Assembly (NCBI GenBank): GCA_944325525.1
Contig: CALVAK010000001.1
Span: 124,001-188,000 of the forward strand
DNA length: 64,000 nucleotides
Direction of reading: 5' to 3'
Origin: Candidatus Gastranaerophilales bacterium
Lineage (GTDB): Bacteria > Cyanobacteriota > Vampirovibrionia > Gastranaerophilales > Gastranaerophilaceae
Shown: positions 54,825-62,991 of the stretch, piece after piece
How the letters are laid out: each line of letters opens with the position of its first letter
How positions within the stretch are numbered: the first letter of the stretch is position 1
Translations under genes and position numbers: made by a program
The notes under the pieces: model-generated
What the model was told of the DNA's origin: nothing
Database searches by the model: none
What the model saw: the letters and a program-made list of their open reading frames with translations, nothing else

Positions 54825-56099
54825 CTATCCTATATTATATATTTTACCTTTTATAATTGTCTTTTTTACTCTTCCTTTTAATTTCTGCTTATCAAAAGGA
54901 GAAATTCTGCATTTTGATTTGAATCTGGAAGCATCAACAATCCATTCTTCGTTTAAATCTATTATCGCTAAATTTGCTTCTTTACCTTTTTCTATTATTC
55001 CTTGTTCAGGAATGTTTAAGACAGAAGCCGGCATGTATGTAAATTTATTTATTGTATCAATTAATGACAGCTTTTTTGTATGTACAAGATTTGTCAAAGA
55101 AAGAGCCATTGCAGTTTCAAAACCTGCAATCCCCATAGGGGCATTTTGTATCGGAAGCTGTTTTTCATACACTGTATGCGGTGCATGATCTGTTGCTATA
55201 ATATCTATTGTTCCATCTTGAAGTCCTTCTATGACGGCATTTAAGTCTTCTTTTGTTCTTAATGGCGGATTTACTTTATATCTTGCATCATAATCTTTAA
55301 TATCATCTTCTGTAAGACTGAAGTAGTGCGGAGCTGTTTCTGCTGTGATATTCAATCCTTCTTTTTTTGCTTCTCTTATCAGTTCTATTGAACGTTTTGT
55401 TGATATATGGGCAAAGTGATACCTTCCTTTTATACTTCTTATGACTTCTAGTTCTCTTGCTACTGCTAATGATTCTGTTATATCAGGAATTCCTTTTAAT
55501 CCGGAGCGGGTGCTTCTTTTTCCTTCGTTTATAACTCCGCCAGAAGAAAGACTTGAGTCTTCAGAATGTGAAATTATTAGTGAATTATGCGAGTTAATAT
55601 ATTTAAGGGCTTCTCTTAAGAGATGCATATTTTCAACCGGTTTTCCGTCATCTGAAAAAGCTATTGCTCCGTTATCAAGAAGCTCGGAAACATTAACTAT
55701 TTTTTCTCCCGCAAGATTTTTTGTTACTGCACAAATTGGGTAAAACCCTATTTCACTTATTTCTTTTGCTTTACTTATTATATAGTTTAACGTAGCAGCA
55801 TTATCCACTACAGGGTTTGTATTTGCCATAGGACAAATTGCACTGTAGCCGCCTGCTATTGCTGACATAATTCCTGTTTTTATCGTTTCTTTTGATGTAT
55901 ACCCTGGTTCTCTCAGGTGACAGTGTATATCAACCAGCCCCGGTGTTATAATTTTACCTGTTAAATCCATAACTTCTTCATTAGTATAAGGAGTAAGATT
56001 TTCGGATATATCTTTTATGATTCCGTTTTCAATCCTGAGATCGGATTTAGCACGGAAGTTGTTTTTTGGATTTACTATTTCAGCATTTTTAAGAAGCAT
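54825..56099 (-). CDS. pyrC: Dihydroorotase
   Basis: Cyclises N-carbamoyl-L-aspartate to dihydroorotate. 424 residues; metal motif DIHCHLREPGY (about 58-68), VNPPLR, and ATDHAPH with the catalytic Asp (about 303-309). Length and motifs are of the class I (Bacillus-type) enzyme. It overlaps pyrB by 11 nt and ends 4 nt before pyrF-carA. Confidence 0.96.
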   Translation of the reverse strand: MLLKNAEIVNPKNNFRAKSDLRIENGIIKDISENLTPYTNEEVMDLTGKIITPGLVDIHCHLREPGYTSKETIKTGIMSAIAGGYSAICPMANTNPVVDNAATLNYIISKAKEISEIGFYPICAVTKNLAGEKIVNVSELLDNGAIAFSDDGKPVENMHLLREALKYINSHNSLIISHSEDSSLSSGGVINEGKRSTRSGLKGIPDITESLAVARELEVIRSIKGRYHFAHISTKRSIELIREAKKEGLNITAETAPHYFSLTEDDIKDYDARYKVNPPLRTKEDLNAVIEGLQDGTIDIIATDHAPHTVYEKQLPIQNAPMGIAGFETAMALSLTNLVHTKKLSLIDTINKFTYMPASVLNIPEQGIIEKGKEANLAIIDLNEEWIVDASRFKSKCRISPFDKQKLKGRVKKTIIKGKIYNIG

Positions 56100-57003
56100 T
56101 TCTATCTCCTAATAGTGTATTTAAAATTGCCATTCTTACAAATACTCCATTTTGAGCCTGTTCAAGAATAGTTTTTCCGACTTGATTATCTAATAATTCC
56201 GAAGAAACTTCTATATTTCTGTTGGCAGGTCCCGGGTGCATTAATATTACATCGTCCGCAGCATATTGTTTTAGAAGTTTACTATCTATTTCGTAAAGTC
56301 TTTTATATTCTCCGGAATCAGGGTAGCCTTCTTTTTCATGGCGTTCATTCTGCACCCTTAATACCATAACTACATTTGCTCCGTCGATAGCTTCTTTTAC
56401 ATCATTATGATATTGTACTTTGAAAGCTTCAATATTCTCAAATTGAAGATATGTTGGGGCACAAAGATGAATGTCAGCTGAAAATTTAGATAAAAGTGCT
56501 ATATTAGATTTTGCAACACGGCTGTGTGATACATCTCCTACAATCGTTATTTTTTTATTTTCTACATTTCCTATTTTTTCTATCATTGTATAAAAATCCA
56601 GAAGTGCTTGAGAAGGGTGTGCGTGCGTTCCATCTCCTCCGTTTACAAACTTTATAGGATATTTTACAAGCTGTAATACATTATTTATTATTCCTGATAA
56701 TGAATGTCTTATAATTACAGCATTTACTCCAAGAAAATATAGATTTTCAATTGTATCTTTAAGACTTTCACCTTTTGATAAAGAGGAATGTCCGGCATCA
56801 AAATTTATTACATTCATTGAAAGTTTTTTTGCAGCTATTTCAAAACTGCATCTTGTCCTTGTTGAATTTTCGTAAAACATGAGGGCAAGTGTTTTTCCTG
56901 TAACATCGGAACATTTTTTACCGGTTTTAAATTCTTTTGCTATATTTATAATATTAAGAATATCTTCTTTTGAAATATTTTCAATATCAATTAAGTGTTT
57001 CAT
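56089..57003 (-). CDS. pyrB: Aspartate carbamoyltransferase catalytic subunit
   Basis: Condenses carbamoyl phosphate with aspartate. 304 residues with STRTRCSFEIAAKKL (carbamoyl-phosphate site, about 51-65), SSLSKGESLKDT, DGTHAHPSQALLD and HPGPANR. No regulatory pyrI follows. Overlaps pyrE by 1 nt and pyrC by 11 nt. Confidence 0.96.
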   Translation of the reverse strand: MKHLIDIENISKEDILNIINIAKEFKTGKKCSDVTGKTLALMFYENSTRTRCSFEIAAKKLSMNVINFDAGHSSLSKGESLKDTIENLYFLGVNAVIIRHSLSGIINNVLQLVKYPIKFVNGGDGTHAHPSQALLDFYTMIEKIGNVENKKITIVGDVSHSRVAKSNIALLSKFSADIHLCAPTYLQFENIEAFKVQYHNDVKEAIDGANVVMVLRVQNERHEKEGYPDSGEYKRLYEIDSKLLKQYAADDVILMHPGPANRNIEVSSELLDNQVGKTILEQAQNGVFVRMAILNTLLGDRNAS

Positions 57004-57578
57004 TATGCTTTTGCCTTCTCCTCACGACTTCCCGGTTTTACAACCGGTATGCCTTCCTTGCATAAAGGACAGTTGTCAGGTTCATATACAACAGGATCTA
57101 TCTGTAGTAATGATTTTATGTTGTATTCTGTTTTACCCTTTGTTCTATCGACAATACAGCCTACTGCCACTATTTCAGGCTCAAATTCTTTAATGGCATC
57201 AATTGTTTCTTTGATTGTTCTTGCCGTTGTAATTACATCTTCTATTATTACAACTTTTTCTCCCTTTTTGAGAGAATATCCTCTTCTTAATTGCATAATT
57301 CCGTCTTTTCTTTCTACAAAAAGATTTCTTTTATGTGCGTTTTTTGCGGTTTCATATCCTATAATTACAGCCCCGATTGCAGGTGCAACTATTGTGTCAA
57401 AATCAATATCTTTCAGCAACTCTGCCAGTTTGCTGCCCAGTTGTTCTGTTATTTCAGGATACTGGTATAATTTTGCACATTGAAAATATATATCAGAGTG
57501 AAGCCCTGACGTTAGACAAAAATGCCCGTGCAGAACTCCTTGTGCTTGTTCCAGTAATTTTAATACTTCGTTTGTCAT
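57003..57578 (-). CDS. pyrE: Orotate phosphoribosyltransferase
   Basis: Converts orotate and PRPP to OMP. 191 residues of the Thermus-type family: GHFCLTSGLHSDIYFQCAK at the N-terminus. The PRPP motif is VVIIEDVITTARTIKET (about 107-123), where TTAR replaces the more usual TTGG or TTGA. The last ~30 residues contain a CPLC pair and a basic tail. Overlaps pyrD and pyrB by 1 nt each. Confidence 0.93.
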   Translation of the reverse strand: MTNEVLKLLEQAQGVLHGHFCLTSGLHSDIYFQCAKLYQYPEITEQLGSKLAELLKDIDFDTIVAPAIGAVIIGYETAKNAHKRNLFVERKDGIMQLRRGYSLKKGEKVVIIEDVITTARTIKETIDAIKEFEPEIVAVGCIVDRTKGKTEYNIKSLLQIDPVVYEPDNCPLCKEGIPVVKPGSREEKAKA

Positions 57579-58504
57579 TATATCCTCAATTCTCTTTTTA
57601 GTTCGTTTAAATCTTTAAATCCGTTTTGTAGAATGTATTCTTCAAGTTCAAATATGAGCTTTTCTGCAATATCAGGATGTGTAAAATTTGCAGTGCCAAT
57701 TTGAATCGCCTGTGCTCCGGCTGCAAAAAATTCTAATATATCATTTAATTTTTCTATACCGCCGATTCCTATTATCGGTATACTTACTACCTTTGACAGC
57801 TTTGATACCGCACTTAAAGCTGCCGGTTTTATGCCTATACCGGAATATCCTCCTTGAACAACTGCTTTATTGAACCTGCCATTTATATAATTCAATTTTA
57901 TTGACATTCCTTTTATTGTATTTATTGCACTAATTGCATTTGCACCGGCTTTCTCAGCTGCAATACCGATATTTTCTATTGATGTTACATTGGGTGTAAG
58001 TTTTACTATTAGATAACCTTTATAATTCTTTCTTACCTCGGAAACAAGATTGTATAAGGCTTTTTCATCTACTCCGAATTCAATGCATCCTGTTTTTACA
58101 TTCGGGCATGAAACATTAAGCTCAATTGCTTTAATTTTATTCTCATTGCATATCTTTGCAAGTTCTGTATATTCTTCCTGCGTCGAACCTGCAATATTCA
58201 TAATAAAATCTATATTTTTTTCTTTTAAAACAGGCAGTTTTTCTTTTAAAAATTTTTCTATTCCGACATTTTCAAGCCCTATAGAATTAATCATTCCTGC
58301 TTCGGTTTCTGCAATACGGGTGTGTTTGTTTCCTTCACGGGGCTTTAATGATATAGCCTTTGTTACTATTGCACCAAGATTTTCTACATTTATAAAATCG
58401 TCATACTCATCAGCATATCCGTATGTGCCTGATGCCGTCATTATAGGGTTTTTTAGAATTAATCCGTTCAGATTCGTCTGTAAAATATTATTTATTACTG
58501 CCAT
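57578..58504 (-). CDS. pyrD: Dihydroorotate dehydrogenase, NAD-dependent catalytic subunit
   Basis: FMN protein oxidising dihydroorotate to orotate. 308 residues; motifs ELNVSCPN with the catalytic Cys (SCPN), and the FMN/phosphate-binding GGIEKLND and AIQIGTANF. Adjacent pyrK makes this the class 1B, NAD-linked enzyme that does not need quinones or oxygen. Overlaps pyrK by 10 nt. Confidence 0.95.
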   Translation of the reverse strand: MAVINNILQTNLNGLILKNPIMTASGTYGYADEYDDFINVENLGAIVTKAISLKPREGNKHTRIAETEAGMINSIGLENVGIEKFLKEKLPVLKEKNIDFIMNIAGSTQEEYTELAKICNENKIKAIELNVSCPNVKTGCIEFGVDEKALYNLVSEVRKNYKGYLIVKLTPNVTSIENIGIAAEKAGANAISAINTIKGMSIKLNYINGRFNKAVVQGGYSGIGIKPAALSAVSKLSKVVSIPIIGIGGIEKLNDILEFFAAGAQAIQIGTANFTHPDIAEKLIFELEEYILQNGFKDLNELKRELRI

Positions 58505-59256
58505 ATAACCTCATTTCCCCAAAAAACAGGACCGTCTTTGCATACTGAGGCATTTACTGTTTTTGTTCCGTGTTTTATGTCTATAACACATCCCCGGCAT
58601 ACTCCTATAGAACATGCCATTAATTTTTCTAAAGATATTTGAGTCTCTATATTATATCTTTCGCCGAGTTCAGATATTTTTTTCAAAACAATTTCCGGTC
58701 CGCAGCCATAGATTATTTCAGGTTTATATTTTTTTATTATTTCTTCTGTATCGGATAAAACATTTCCTTTTTTGCCAAACGAACCGTCATCAGTGTATAT
58801 TATATTCGGATTTATGAGCTTCGGTATTTCATTTTTATTTAAAAAGCCTGCAATAAAAATATTTTCTATATTTTCATTTTCAAGTTTTGATTTTAAAAAA
58901 GATATCGGAGCTGTTCCTATTCCTGCACCTATTAATAATGATTTACAGTTTTTTATGCTGAAACTGTTGCCTAAAGGACCAGATATATCTATTGATTCCC
59001 CCTTTTTTAAAGACTTAATGTATTTCGTGCCTTTTCCTCTTTCTTTATAAAGTATACCTATTTTCCCTTTATTATTTGTAAATATGCTGAAAGGACGTCT
59101 GAAAGTAAGACCTTCACAATATATTGATACAAATTGTCCGGCTTTAGCTTCAATTTCTTTATTACAATCTATTTCAATATAGTATGAATTTGTTGATACT
59201 TTTTCTGTGTTTATAATTTTTGCTTTATATATTTTTTTTATCTGGTCTTTAATCAT
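58495..59256 (-). CDS. pyrK: Dihydroorotate dehydrogenase electron transfer subunit
   Basis: Carries electrons from PyrD to NAD+ through FAD and a [2Fe-2S] cluster. 253 residues: FAD motif RRPFSIF, NAD motif LIGAGIGTAPISFL, and the iron-sulfur cysteines CSIGVCRGCVI plus SVCKDGPVF near the C-terminus. First gene of the pyr operon; the leader region upstream carries a promoter, a short frame and an attenuator. Confidence 0.95.
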   Translation of the reverse strand: MIKDQIKKIYKAKIINTEKVSTNSYYIEIDCNKEIEAKAGQFVSIYCEGLTFRRPFSIFTNNKGKIGILYKERGKGTKYIKSLKKGESIDISGPLGNSFSIKNCKSLLIGAGIGTAPISFLKSKLENENIENIFIAGFLNKNEIPKLINPNIIYTDDGSFGKKGNVLSDTEEIIKKYKPEIIYGCGPEIVLKKISELGERYNIETQISLEKLMACSIGVCRGCVIDIKHGTKTVNASVCKDGPVFWGNEVIWQ

Positions 59257-59285
59257 TACTTTTCCGTTTCAAAATAATTTTTTGT

Positions 59286-59321
59286 AAAAAAAAAAGAGAA
59301 AAACAAAGATGTTTTTCTCTT
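59286..59321 (-). terminator. Pyr operon attenuator hairpin
   Basis: On the minus strand an 11-bp stem (59321-59311 with 59304-59294), 6-nt loop, then a 10-nt T-run. It lies about 30 nt before the pyrK ATG and downstream of the promoter, with no other gene to terminate, so it fits transcription attenuation. Confidence 0.8.
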
Positions 59322-59358
59322 AAAAGATATATTTACTTTCTATTAAATAATCACTCAT
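59320..59358 (-). CDS. Possible pyr leader peptide (12 residues)
   Basis: ATG at 59358 with AAGG 8 nt upstream encodes MSDYLIESKYIF, stop TAA at 59320-59322. The stop overlaps the first 2 nt of the attenuator stem, so a ribosome reaching it would block the hairpin. This resembles the leader-peptide arrangement of E. coli pyrBI. No wet evidence; the peptide is short. Confidence 0.5.
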   Translation of the reverse strand: MSDYLIESKYIF

Positions 59359-59380
59359 GACATTAACCTTATTTTTATGT

Positions 59381-59409
59381 ATTATCCGACTAAACAAAGT
59401 TAATGTCAA
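59381..59409 (-). promoter_or_regulatory. Sigma-70 promoter of the pyr operon
   Basis: On the minus strand a consensus TTGACA (59404-59409), a 17-bp spacer and GATAAT (59381-59386). The start site would be near 59374, giving a ~118-nt leader that contains the leader peptide and attenuator. Confidence 0.78.
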
Positions 59410-59530
59410 TTGAAAAAACAATATATTTACAAAAGAAAATATAAACATATTTATTTATACCGTAAGGTGATTTTTTATATAAAAGTTTCATATAAAGTAT
59501 TTTACAGTTAACTTAAAGAAAGGATTTTAT

Positions 59531-59956
59531 ATGTTTTCTCATATTGATATAACAAAGGATTTATCACGCAGTAAAAAATTTTTTGAAGATATAATTTCGT
59601 TTACTGTAGGGCCATTTTCATTGGATGAAATAATTGCACACCGTATAGATTCAATTAATATCGCAGATGTAAGAGAATATGATGATTATATTGAAGGACA
59701 TATTCCGTTTGCAGTTCATATTCCGTATAAACAAGCAAAAGAGCATATAGATATGTTAGATAAACAAAAAGTAACGGTAGTTTATACATATTCAGATTCT
59801 TGTCCGAGAGCATATAAAACAGCTCTTGATTTAATAGAAAAACACTATCCTTCTGTTATTTTACGAGGCGGTTTTAAGTGCTGGAAAAAATATGATTTTG
59901 ATATTATAAAAACAGATGCACCTGATTATGAAGACTCAGATGAAACTGAAAACTAA
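59531..59956 (+). CDS. Rhodanese-like domain protein
   Basis: A 141-residue protein with a single rhodanese domain: IADVREYDDYIEGHIPFAVHIPY and the active loop YSDSCPRA with Cys91, then LRGGFKCWKKY. The loop is shorter on the Arg side than in classical CxxGxR rhodaneses. An acidic tail (YEDSDETEN) follows. May transfer sulfur or act in signalling. AAAGGA ribosome site. Confidence 0.82.
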   Translation: MFSHIDITKDLSRSKKFFEDIISFTVGPFSLDEIIAHRIDSINIADVREYDDYIEGHIPFAVHIPYKQAKEHIDMLDKQKVTVVYTYSDSCPRAYKTALDLIEKHYPSVILRGGFKCWKKYDFDIIKTDAPDYEDSDETEN

Positions 59957-59962
59957 GGTTTA

Positions 59963-60658
59963 TTAAGAAAAAATAACTCCGATAATAATAACAAGAATTA
60001 ACAAAATAGAGATACACGAAAATATAAAAACGATTTTCCAAAATACAGACATTCTTTGAATCATTTTCTTAAAAAATAAAGAAATGAACGAAGAAATGTC
60101 TGTTTTTGACAAATCGTTTTTATAAGTTTCATTTTTTTGCGGTAAAGATGATTTTTTATTTTTCTCTTTTTCTTGTTCAAATCGTGCTGTTAAAGACTGT
60201 TGATTTTTAGACTTATCTTCTTTCCCTGTCATTAAAATGTTTATATCATAATTTAATTTTAATATATTTTCCGGTGCATTCTCATTGTATACAGAATATG
60301 TTATTGCTGCTTCAAAAGCCCTTTTTATACATTCAAGGGCAGTTATCCCGTCTTTTTTTATCTGTCCTGAATGTACTGATTGATTTCCGTGCTTTTTTAG
60401 AAAATACAAATCGTTAATAAATTCTTTTTCCTGTATGCTTCCATTTGAATTCTTTTTAAGTATTTCTATCATATTGTCAAAAGTGTCAGCAGTATAATTA
60501 TTCTGTTTAAGAATGTTTTTACAAATTTGTTCACCAAACCGTCTTGTTTGAATCATGCACTGTTCAAAATATTCATCTTTATATAATTTTTCAGCTTCAG
60601 TTATTATTTCATATAAATTTTTATTTATTTTTTGCAGAAATTGAAAATTTGTTTTCAC
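59963..60658 (-). CDS. DUF4145-like protein with C-terminal membrane anchor
   Basis: A 231-residue protein from GTG 60658 (AAGGAG 11 nt upstream). The N-terminal ~130 residues match the DUF4145 pattern: QTRRFGEQICKNIL, then NDLYFLKKHGNQSVHSG, a HEPN-like helical domain also seen at the N-terminus of some restriction subunits. A charged linker (about 140-190) leads to a membrane helix at the C-terminus (about 205-229). No nuclease motif or restriction genes are nearby. Divergent from the next gene with a 89-nt gap. Confidence 0.7.
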   Translation of the reverse strand: MKTNFQFLQKINKNLYEIITEAEKLYKDEYFEQCMIQTRRFGEQICKNILKQNNYTADTFDNMIEILKKNSNGSIQEKEFINDLYFLKKHGNQSVHSGQIKKDGITALECIKRAFEAAITYSVYNENAPENILKLNYDINILMTGKEDKSKNQQSLTARFEQEKEKNKKSSLPQKNETYKNDLSKTDISSFISLFFKKMIQRMSVFWKIVFIFSCISILLILVIIIGVIFS

Positions 60659-60747
60659 AATGAGTTTTTCTCCTTTTAAAAAATTATATAATAATTTTGT
60701 CAAAAAAATTCAGAAGTTTTATGTTTTATATAAGAAAGGGAGAAAGT

Positions 60748-61089
60748 ATGTACGTATCAAAGATTTCAATGTTAAACCAAATACCATTTGCGGCAAGAAC
60801 AAAAATTAATGCTCCTGAGTCTTTATTAAAAGAAGAAGATTGTAAATATTTTGAAGAACTCGGTTCTAAAATAGGTAGTGATACTGATGTTATTGAGATA
60901 ACACTCAGTGATTTAACCCCGAGTAAAAGAGATTCTTCTGTTTTGATATATAGATGTTCTCAACATGTAAAAATCAACGGGCTTAATAAACAAACAAATA
61001 TAGATATCCCTTATATTATGAGAGGTGAAAAGAAAGAAAATGCAGAACCTAAAAACTATTTAAAAAAATTTTTCGACAGATTAAAATAG
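60748..61089 (+). CDS. Small soluble protein of unknown function
   Basis: A 113-residue protein from ATG 60748 (AGGGAG site). The N-terminus MYVSKISMLNQIPFAARTKI is followed by a charged region (PESLLKEEDCKYFEELGSKIG) and a strand-rich segment (VLIYRCSQHVKINGLNKQT); the tail is basic. It resembles by eye the MKISFGRKIPI start of the gene at 7795. I do not recognise a known family. It is followed by a terminator. Confidence 0.6.
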   Translation: MYVSKISMLNQIPFAARTKINAPESLLKEEDCKYFEELGSKIGSDTDVIEITLSDLTPSKRDSSVLIYRCSQHVKINGLNKQTNIDIPYIMRGEKKENAEPKNYLKKFFDRLK

Positions 61090-61112
61090 TCTGATTAATT
61101 ATATTATTTGTT

Positions 61113-61148
61113 AACAAGGAACTTTTTAATGAAGTTTCTTGTTTTTTT
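61113..61148. terminator. Intrinsic terminator
   Basis: 12-bp stem with one G-T pair (61113-61124 with 61132-61143), 7-nt loop and a T-run, ending the 60748 gene. Confidence 0.8.
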
Positions 61149-61230
61149 ATCTAAAATCCCATATAAATGGAGTAGTTATAAAAATAAAATTTATGTTAGA
61201 AATAAGGAATAGTTAAAGAAGGACACTAGC

Positions 61231-61695
61231 ATGAAGAATATGAAAGAGAATATTAAAGATTACTTACTTGTTAAATACGCACAATCAAAACTTGAAAAAA
61301 CCAATAAACATATTTCAAAGAAAATACCGTGGATACAAAGAAAAAGCCTTATGAATACAATACATACGCATTTTAGTGTTCTGTTAAACAATTTGCTCAA
61401 TCAACAAGAAAAACATTCTTTTCGTAAAAACAAATTTATTATTGATTCAATCTTGAAATATACATTGGGTAAAAGTGAAAATTTATTAAAAACAAACAAA
61501 AAAGTAAAAGATATTAAATCATATATGCAGTTAAATTCTTATATTGTATACGATGAGATAATGAAGGGTATGGCTGCAAACAGAAATAAAAAAGCTATTA
61601 CTTTTAATATAGAAAAACAGCTGCTGCAAGTTCAGGAAGAAATGGATTCAAAAATAAGTATAGACGAAATTTTACATGAAAAAATTAATGCATAA
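61231..61695 (+). CDS. Lysine-rich helical protein, unknown
   Basis: A 154-residue soluble protein, very rich in Lys, Asn and Ile, probably all helical (KYAQSKLEKTNKHISKK, HFSVLLNNLLNQQEKH, IEKQLLQVQEEMDSKI). ATG after GAAGGA. No cysteine-rich or catalytic motif. I do not recognise it. Single gene bounded by terminators on both sides. Confidence 0.6.
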   Translation: MKNMKENIKDYLLVKYAQSKLEKTNKHISKKIPWIQRKSLMNTIHTHFSVLLNNLLNQQEKHSFRKNKFIIDSILKYTLGKSENLLKTNKKVKDIKSYMQLNSYIVYDEIMKGMAANRNKKAITFNIEKQLLQVQEEMDSKISIDEILHEKINA

Positions 61696-61711
61696 ATAAA
61701 AATATTTTCAG

Positions 61712-61744
61712 AAGGTAGGATTTTTATATCCTGCCTTTTTTTTC
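61712..61744. terminator. Intrinsic terminator overlapping the hisD stop
   Basis: 10-bp stem with one wobble pair (61712-61721 with 61728-61737), 6-nt loop and a T-run on the plus strand. The hisD stop codon lies in the loop region on the minus strand. Confidence 0.85.
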
Positions 61745-62983
61745 TAATCTAATATCAGCTGCAAGTTTATGTGCAAAAAGCCCTTCTTCTTTTGCCAGAA
61801 TTGATGCGTTTTTAATTATCGGGCTAATTGATTCTTTTTTTATTATTTGATAAGTTTGAATTTTGATATAGTCAAAAACACTTAATCCGCCTGAATATTT
61901 AGAAACCTGATTGGTAGGAAGTGTATGATTAGTTCCTGAAACGTAGTCTCCGAATACTTCGGCAGAATAATTGCCTATGAAAAGAGAACCGTAGTTGGCA
62001 AATCTGTTTGCAGCGTTTTCTGCGTTTTTAAAACATAGTTCAAGGTGTTCAGGTGCTTTATTGTTTGCCGTGTTAACCGCTTCTTCAATAGAACTTACAA
62101 TTACAGCCGAAGATTTTCCGTAAGATACAGATGCAATTTCTTTTGTTGGCAGTGTCTTTAAATATTCAACAGCTTTTTCATTAACTTTTTGTGCAAATTC
62201 TTTTGAAAAGCATATAAGAAAAGCTCTTGCATCTTTATCATGTTCACATTGTGCAAGCATGTCTGCTGCGATATATTCAGGATTTGCACTGTCATCAGCT
62301 ATTATAAGTACTTCTGATGGCCCTGCCAGAAAGTCTATTCCGCATTCTCCAAAAACCTGTTTTTTGGCGGAAGTTACAAATTTATTTCCCGGTCCTGTTA
62401 TTTTATTAACTTTTTTTATTGTTTCAGTACCGTATGCCATAGCGGCTATTGCCTGAACTCCGCCTATTTTATATATTTCATCTGCTCCTGCAAGTGCTGC
62501 AGCCGCAATTGTTACTGGTTTTATTTTTGGTGATACGGCTATAATTCTTTTTACGCCTGCAACTTTTGCCGGAACTATTGTCATTATTGCACTTGACGGA
62601 AGCGGATAATTTCCTCCAGGGATATAACATCCTGCCGATTCAATTGGGATTATTCTGTGACCTAATATATTGCTGTTTATATTGATTTCAAGCTCTTTTA
62701 TGCTGTTTAATTGAGCTTTGGCGAATTCTTCAACATTTTTTATTGCAAAATTTATAGCTTCAAGCGTTTTTGTGTCTGTTTCCTTTATTGCATTGTTGAT
62801 TTCTTCTTGTGTAAGTTTAAAATCATTTATTATTCCATCGCCGAATTTCTCACAGTATTTTCTTACTGCACTGTCTTTATTTTCTCTTACATCTTTTATT
62901 ATTTGTGCAACTGTTTCTATATTCTCAAATTCAATTTTTGAGAAAAAATCTTCCGGAATTTCATTATAATTATATATTTTCAT
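61724..62983 (-). CDS. hisD: Histidinol dehydrogenase
   Basis: Last step of histidine synthesis: histidinol to histidine with two NAD+. 419 residues, near the usual 420-440. Motifs: SAGCYIPGGNYPLPSSA, GPGNKFVTSAKKQVFG, GPSEVLIIADDSANPEYIAADMLAQCEHDKDA split by the metal site, and GTNHTLPTN. It follows the hisA-hisI-hisE gene after 8 nt in the same operon. Confidence 0.96.
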   Translation of the reverse strand: MKIYNYNEIPEDFFSKIEFENIETVAQIIKDVRENKDSAVRKYCEKFGDGIINDFKLTQEEINNAIKETDTKTLEAINFAIKNVEEFAKAQLNSIKELEININSNILGHRIIPIESAGCYIPGGNYPLPSSAIMTIVPAKVAGVKRIIAVSPKIKPVTIAAAALAGADEIYKIGGVQAIAAMAYGTETIKKVNKITGPGNKFVTSAKKQVFGECGIDFLAGPSEVLIIADDSANPEYIAADMLAQCEHDKDARAFLICFSKEFAQKVNEKAVEYLKTLPTKEIASVSYGKSSAVIVSSIEEAVNTANNKAPEHLELCFKNAENAANRFANYGSLFIGNYSAEVFGDYVSGTNHTLPTNQVSKYSGGLSVFDYIKIQTYQIIKKESISPIIKNASILAKEEGLFAHKLAADIRLEKKGRI

Positions 62984-62991
62984 ATTTCTGC

